A stretch of DNA of 64,000 nucleotides from positions 1 to 64,000 of the forward strand of contig JAXDZG010000023.1 of the NCBI GenBank assembly GCA_034086985.1. The letters run 5' to 3'. Below the pieces are notes generated by a model. That model made no database searches and was not told the origin of the DNA. It saw only the letters and a program-made list of their open reading frames with translations. A program made the translations under genes and the position numbers. The DNA comes from Phascolarctobacterium_A sp034086985. Lineage in GTDB: Bacteria; Bacillota; Negativicutes; Acidaminococcales; Acidaminococcaceae. Shown here one piece after another: positions 60,848 to 64,000 of this stretch (within the stretch, counting starts at the first letter, position 1; the number at the start of each line of letters is the position of its first letter).

Positions 60848-62281
60848 TCAGGCCTTAGCTAGCAAATAACCCTGCACCATGCCTACCTCGCGGTAGAGGT
60901 TTTTGCTGGAGCTACCCTCGCTAAGCTTAGTCAAAAGCTCCTGCCAAGCAGCAAGCACAGCCTGTTTATTGAGCTGGCGACGCTGCTTCTTCACTGCCTC
61001 ACTAGCCTTGGCAGCAGCCTTGAGGCTGCAGCAGCGGGCCAGCGCACAAATATTTTCCGCAGCGATAAGCTTATCCTCCGCCAGGTCGCTTGCTACAAGC
61101 TCGCTAGCCCCAGGCTCTGCAGCTTCTGCGTCCACAGCAGCCTTGTCAGGAGCCTTTTGCAGCAGTACCTGCTGCCATGCCTTGAAGCTGGCCTTGACGC
61201 GGCCCTCCACAGCCTCGTCGCCCAGCTCAGCGACATAAATGTCGCTGGTCAAAGCAAACACAATGGCGGTGAAGCGTCCGCCAGCAGCCTGCCCTTGCAG
61301 AGCTGTCATAGCTGCCATAGTAGCTTCGGATAGCTTCTTTTGCAGGGAAGTGCGCCCTTGCAGCTGCCCCTTCAGCACGATGCTCTGCCACAGCACCTGC
61401 AGTCCCAACAAGCGACGCACCTGCTCCACCAACGCTAAGGTGTTCTCCAGCTCAGGGCAGGACGCAGCGCCTGCTGCCTCGCCCAAGCTGCGCAAGGTAA
61501 GCAGCTCTCGGCGCAGGGTTTTCAGGGTTTTCTCGCTCACATTTGCCGCAAAAGTATCCTTTAAAGTCATGAGCTGCTCCCCATGGGCAGCAACTGCGCC
61601 CATGAGCTCGTCCTTAGCTAGGCCAGTGCCCAATTTTTCCTGTACCGGTGCCGCGTCCACCCCGATGCCACGCAAGGCGAGACCTCTAGCAAATTTGCTG
61701 CGCTTTTCAACGAACACAGGTATTTCCCGGGCAATAGCCGCAGCTAGGCCTAAGAGGGCTCCCTTGTCGCCCTCCAGCAGCTCGATTTCCACCTCATCAA
61801 TCTTGTCCACTGCCTGACCGGCAGTGATTTTACCGTGGTCCACGGCCAGCTCTGCCACTGCGCCCTCCAAATCAAGGAGATAGGTAGTGCGCTGCACAGT
61901 GACAGTGAACAGCTTGCTGACGCCATTGGGCGCCAGCTCCGTCAGCTCGCTGGCCAGCCCCAGCTCGGCGAAGCCGGTCAACTGGGGACGTGCGCTCTTT
62001 AGGGGGATGTTCAGTTCCACCCTTTCGCTTAGTCCTGCAGCGTTAGCAATGCGGGTCTTCACCGTGGCCTCGTAGGTGCCATCCCCCTTGGAGCGCACCC
62101 TGTAGGCAATACCCTGGCGTTTAAAGGCCAAGTCCTCCGTATCGTAATAGCTGCTCACTAGCCTGCGCTTTTGGCAGCTGCCCTCCCGCAGGGCCTTAGC
62201 CACGCAATCCAGCTTTAAAAGCGCTTTCAAATTATCCTTGCTTATTAAAAGCTTTAATTCAATCTCCGTATTTTTTGCCAT
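60848..62281 (-). CDS. CYTH-domain protein with diverged CHAD-like C-terminus
   Basis: 477 residues. EIELKLL (6-12) holds the ExExK triphosphate-binding signature, followed by SYYDTEDLAFKRQGIAYRVRSKGDG and VEIELLEG, the CYTH tunnel of inorganic triphosphatases. The C-terminal ~230 residues are helical (LKTLRRELLTLRSLG) and look like a CHAD domain that has lost most His; an Ala-rich insert lies at ~375-400. Possible role in tri- or polyphosphate turnover. Confidence 0.85.
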   Translation of the reverse strand: MAKNTEIELKLLISKDNLKALLKLDCVAKALREGSCQKRRLVSSYYDTEDLAFKRQGIAYRVRSKGDGTYEATVKTRIANAAGLSERVELNIPLKSARPQLTGFAELGLASELTELAPNGVSKLFTVTVQRTTYLLDLEGAVAELAVDHGKITAGQAVDKIDEVEIELLEGDKGALLGLAAAIAREIPVFVEKRSKFARGLALRGIGVDAAPVQEKLGTGLAKDELMGAVAAHGEQLMTLKDTFAANVSEKTLKTLRRELLTLRSLGEAAGAASCPELENTLALVEQVRRLLGLQVLWQSIVLKGQLQGRTSLQKKLSEATMAAMTALQGQAAGGRFTAIVFALTSDIYVAELGDEAVEGRVKASFKAWQQVLLQKAPDKAAVDAEAAEPGASELVASDLAEDKLIAAENICALARCCSLKAAAKASEAVKKQRRQLNKQAVLAAWQELLTKLSEGSSSKNLYREVGMVQGYLLAKA

Positions 62282-62326
62282 TCACATCACGACCTTTCTC
62301 TTCGTAAGGCATCTATCTTAAAAAAA

Positions 62327-63022
62327 TCATTTACCAAGGCTCCTCCAGTGTCCCAGCTTGAGCAAGCCCTTGCTGCCAAAGCGTTTTTGCCATAATAGCA
62401 GGGGCACACCAAAGGCCAAAATTGTCACCACTACGGCTACATAAAAGCGAGTTGTGCCAAAGGAGTCCGCCAAAAAATTATAGGCAATGGCTCCAGGCAG
62501 CATGCCTATCAGGGTCGCCAGGCCATAAACACCAAAGGGCAGGCGCACACTACCGGCAATAATGCTAACCGGGTCATAGGGAAAAAGGGGCACCGTACGC
62601 AGCCACAGCATTTTCGTAAAGCTGCCCTGGCCCACCAGATAAGACGTCAAACGTTCGCCCCAGCTGCCACCGAAATTACTGAGTAACCAGTGCCCACCAC
62701 CGAAGCGACCTAAGGCGTAGCATAAGCTGGCGCAGCCAAAGCCTCCGGCTAGGAAAAGCACGATGCCCAGCCAGGGCCCAAAGAGCAGGCCAACGCTTAA
62801 ATTCAAGAGCAGCGAAGGAAAAAATAGCAGGGGTCTAATGGTGTACACAACCACATAAATCAGGGGAGCCCAGGCCCCAAAGCTCATGACCCAAAGGCGA
62901 ATATCCTCCACCGAACTGGGATGGGGATTATAAGGGGAAATATAGAGTCCATAAATAACCAGACCCAAAAGCAGCAGGTACACTGCCACGCGTAATAATA
63001 TATAAATTCTTGCTTGCTTCAT
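62327..63022 (-). CDS. TVP38/TMEM64 (DedA-like, VTT-domain) membrane protein
   Basis: 231 residues, about six helices. YVVVYTIRPLLFFPSLLLNLSVGLLFGPWLGIV and GGFGCASLCYALGRFGG, then LRTVPLFPYDPVSIIAGSVRLPFGVYGLATLIGMLPGAI, are the VTT-domain core. Relatives are implicated in lipid scrambling or polyprenyl-phosphate recycling. Monocistronic, or ends the CYTH transcript unit from upstream. Confidence 0.88.
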   Translation of the reverse strand: MKQARIYILLRVAVYLLLLGLVIYGLYISPYNPHPSSVEDIRLWVMSFGAWAPLIYVVVYTIRPLLFFPSLLLNLSVGLLFGPWLGIVLFLAGGFGCASLCYALGRFGGGHWLLSNFGGSWGERLTSYLVGQGSFTKMLWLRTVPLFPYDPVSIIAGSVRLPFGVYGLATLIGMLPGAIAYNFLADSFGTTRFYVAVVVTILAFGVPLLLWQKRFGSKGLLKLGHWRSLGK

Positions 63023-63135
63023 ATAAATCCTTTCTATCCATCTTAATTATAAGACTATTGCCCCCATTTGTGCAAGCTATTGGCCCATATTCTGCAAAAT
63101 TCCTGTGAATGAATATGATTTAATTGTGAACTCGC

Positions 63136-63163
63136 TTGACTTTAGTCCTCGCTTCGATATAAT
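63136..63163 (+). promoter_or_regulatory. Promoter of the gamma-carbonic anhydrase-like gene
   Basis: TTGACT (63136-63141), 16-bp spacer, TATAAT (63158-63163), 73 bp before the ATG. Confidence 0.75.
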
Positions 63164-63235
63164 TAAGGTGTGGTTAAGAACAAGCTAACAAATTTGCTTA
63201 TGACAAATGATTTTTAGTGAAAGTGGGGAAAGAAC

Positions 63236-63787
63236 ATGATTTTTAAATTTGAAGGACAAGCTCCCAAAATCGACGACAAGGCTTATGCCTTTAACACTGC
63301 TACCTTGATTGGTAAAGTAGAAATCAAAGAGTATGCCAGCGTATGGCCCGGCGTTACCATCCGCGGCGACGTCAACCGCATTGAGGTAGGTCGTTATTCC
63401 AATATTCAAGACAACAGCGTGCTCCACGTAGCTGATAATTATGCCTGCATCGTAGGCGATTATGTAACCGTTGGTCACTGCGCTCTGCTCCATGCTTGCA
63501 CCGTTGAAGACCACTGCTTAATCGGTATGCACTCCACTGTTTTGGACGGCGCTGTAATTGGCAAGGGCTCCATTGTTGCTGCCGGTGCTGTAGTTACCAA
63601 GGGCACCATCGTACCGCCCAACAGCTTGGTAGCTGGTATTCCTGCAAAGATCATCAAGACTCTGGACGAAAAGAGCATGGCCTCCATCCACGCCCAAGCT
63701 ATTAAATACAAAGATTTGTGGACCAAGCGCTATGGACTGCTGCCCGATGGTGGTGGCGAAACTTACCACGGCGAAAAAATTGTTTAA
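63236..63787 (+). CDS. Gamma-carbonic anhydrase-family hexapeptide protein
   Basis: 183 residues of left-handed beta-helix repeats (IEVGRYSNIQDNSVLHVAD, CIVGDYVTVGHCALLHACTVEDHCLIG). The metal-ligand His set is present at H64, H81 and H86, as in Cam-type enzymes. May hydrate CO2 or serve as a bound structural homologue such as YrdA/PaaY; activity not proven. Codon use is markedly C-ending compared with the AT-rich accessory block, suggesting high expression. Confidence 0.9.
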   Translation: MIFKFEGQAPKIDDKAYAFNTATLIGKVEIKEYASVWPGVTIRGDVNRIEVGRYSNIQDNSVLHVADNYACIVGDYVTVGHCALLHACTVEDHCLIGMHSTVLDGAVIGKGSIVAAGAVVTKGTIVPPNSLVAGIPAKIIKTLDEKSMASIHAQAIKYKDLWTKRYGLLPDGGGETYHGEKIV

Positions 63788-63869
63788 TTGTTTGTCTTTA
63801 ATTGTTAATCTTTAATTTTTAACACACTATTAAGTAAAAAAACTTCCAAATTTCCTCTCAACATAAGCA

Positions 63870-63901
63870 AGGCTGCCCCACTAACGTGGGGCAGCCTTTT
63901 T
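63870..63901. terminator. Terminator between the gamma-carbonic anhydrase and GGDEF genes
   Basis: GGCTGCCCCAC-taac-GTGGGGCAGCC then TTTTT on the plus strand; an 11-bp GC-rich stem. It also lies ~20 bp beyond the stop of the convergent GGDEF gene. Confidence 0.9.
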
Positions 63902-63918
63902 AGTTACCATATAATCCT

Positions 63919-64000
63919 TTACTTTCTACTTTTGGCCTTAAAGGCTTTTTTGTTGGCATACATCTCTTCATCTGCATAGTGCAGCAGCTCGCCCATGGTC
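63919..64000 (-). CDS. GGDEF-domain protein, C-terminal end (cut by window edge)
   Basis: The last 26 codons of a minus-strand gene read MGELLHYADEEMYANKKAFKAKSRK then stop. LLxxADxxMYxxK is the final helix of the GGDEF diguanylate cyclase fold. The catalytic GGDEF loop lies outside the window, so activity is unknown. Relevant because a PilZ-fused synthase is encoded at 6839-8716. Confidence 0.75.
   Translation of the reverse strand, partial: TMGELLHYADEEMYANKKAFKAKSRK

Noticed and set aside
1..64000. CRISPR array, prophage, insertion sequence or rRNA operon
   Set aside because: No spaced direct repeats, transposase, integrase, phage structural genes or rRNA sequence were found on either strand.

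Overview
The window looks like chromosome of a diderm Firmicute, most likely a member of the Negativicutes. The reasons are Firmicutes-type features (a str operon headed by an L7Ae-family gene, strong AGGAGG ribosome binding sites, a HrcA-type CIRCE operator, the maf-radC-mreBCD-mrdA-rodA cell-shape cluster) combined with outer-membrane features (a signal-peptide protein with an S-layer-homology-like segment and a C-terminal beta-barrel, and an RseC-like protein). The genus cannot be fixed from the sequence alone. There is no rRNA, CRISPR array, insertion sequence or phage module.

Layout. 1-3656: str operon on the minus strand (ybxF-type L7Ae, rpsL, rpsG, fusA, start of tuf). 3860-14814: an 11-kb minus-strand operon that reads as a synthase-dependent exopolysaccharide system. 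It encodes a UDP-HexNAc-type dehydrogenase, an SLH-like/beta-barrel outer-membrane protein, a protein with three tandem NodB-like domains of which only the last is intact, a PilZ-fused hyaluronan-synthase-like GT2, a degenerate deacetylase with a lectin-like C-terminus, and a GH18-like hydrolase. This is the most interesting region. 15042-23100: Na+/solute symporter, two tRNA-Arg genes, a F420-ligase-like protein, a thioesterase, an M20 amidohydrolase, a hybrid histidine kinase, and an unknown gene behind a leader terminator. 23139-27314: ferric-type ABC importer. 27482-33868: stress and redox genes (yaaA, HxlR regulator, ketopantoate-reductase-like, C_GCAxxG_C_C protein, GlcD-like oxidase, YeiH-like exporter, peptide-deformylase-like). 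34101-35626: overlapping three-gene set (polyferredoxin, 66-residue Cys-rich mini-protein, exported protein). 35812-46491: radical-SAM pair, then the cell elongation cluster, maf, radC, an RseC-like gene and two small membrane proteins. 46737-52930: CIRCE-controlled hsp20 and an AT-rich accessory block (macro domain, WYL regulator, miniature PolC-like protein, PD-(D/E)XK nuclease, a frameshifted gene, an unknown gene and a broken signal-peptide micro-gene). 53228-63787: proA-proB-obgE, YegP-like, FAH-family, an intact polysaccharide deacetylase, diaminopropionate ammonia-lyase, CYTH protein, TVP38 protein and gamma-carbonic anhydrase. The right edge cuts into a GGDEF gene.

How the parts may work together. 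The exopolysaccharide operon carries precursor supply, polymerisation with a c-di-GMP-type PilZ module, periplasmic modification or trimming, and a candidate outer-membrane exit that may be tethered to the wall through its SLH-like segment. The accessory block has a composition reminiscent of defence or stress islands, but its function is unproven. Promoters with 16-18-bp spacers, several intrinsic terminators (two with a 30-base identical hairpin), a shared palindromic operator at two loci and a 34-base element that diverges mainly at third codon positions were found by eye.
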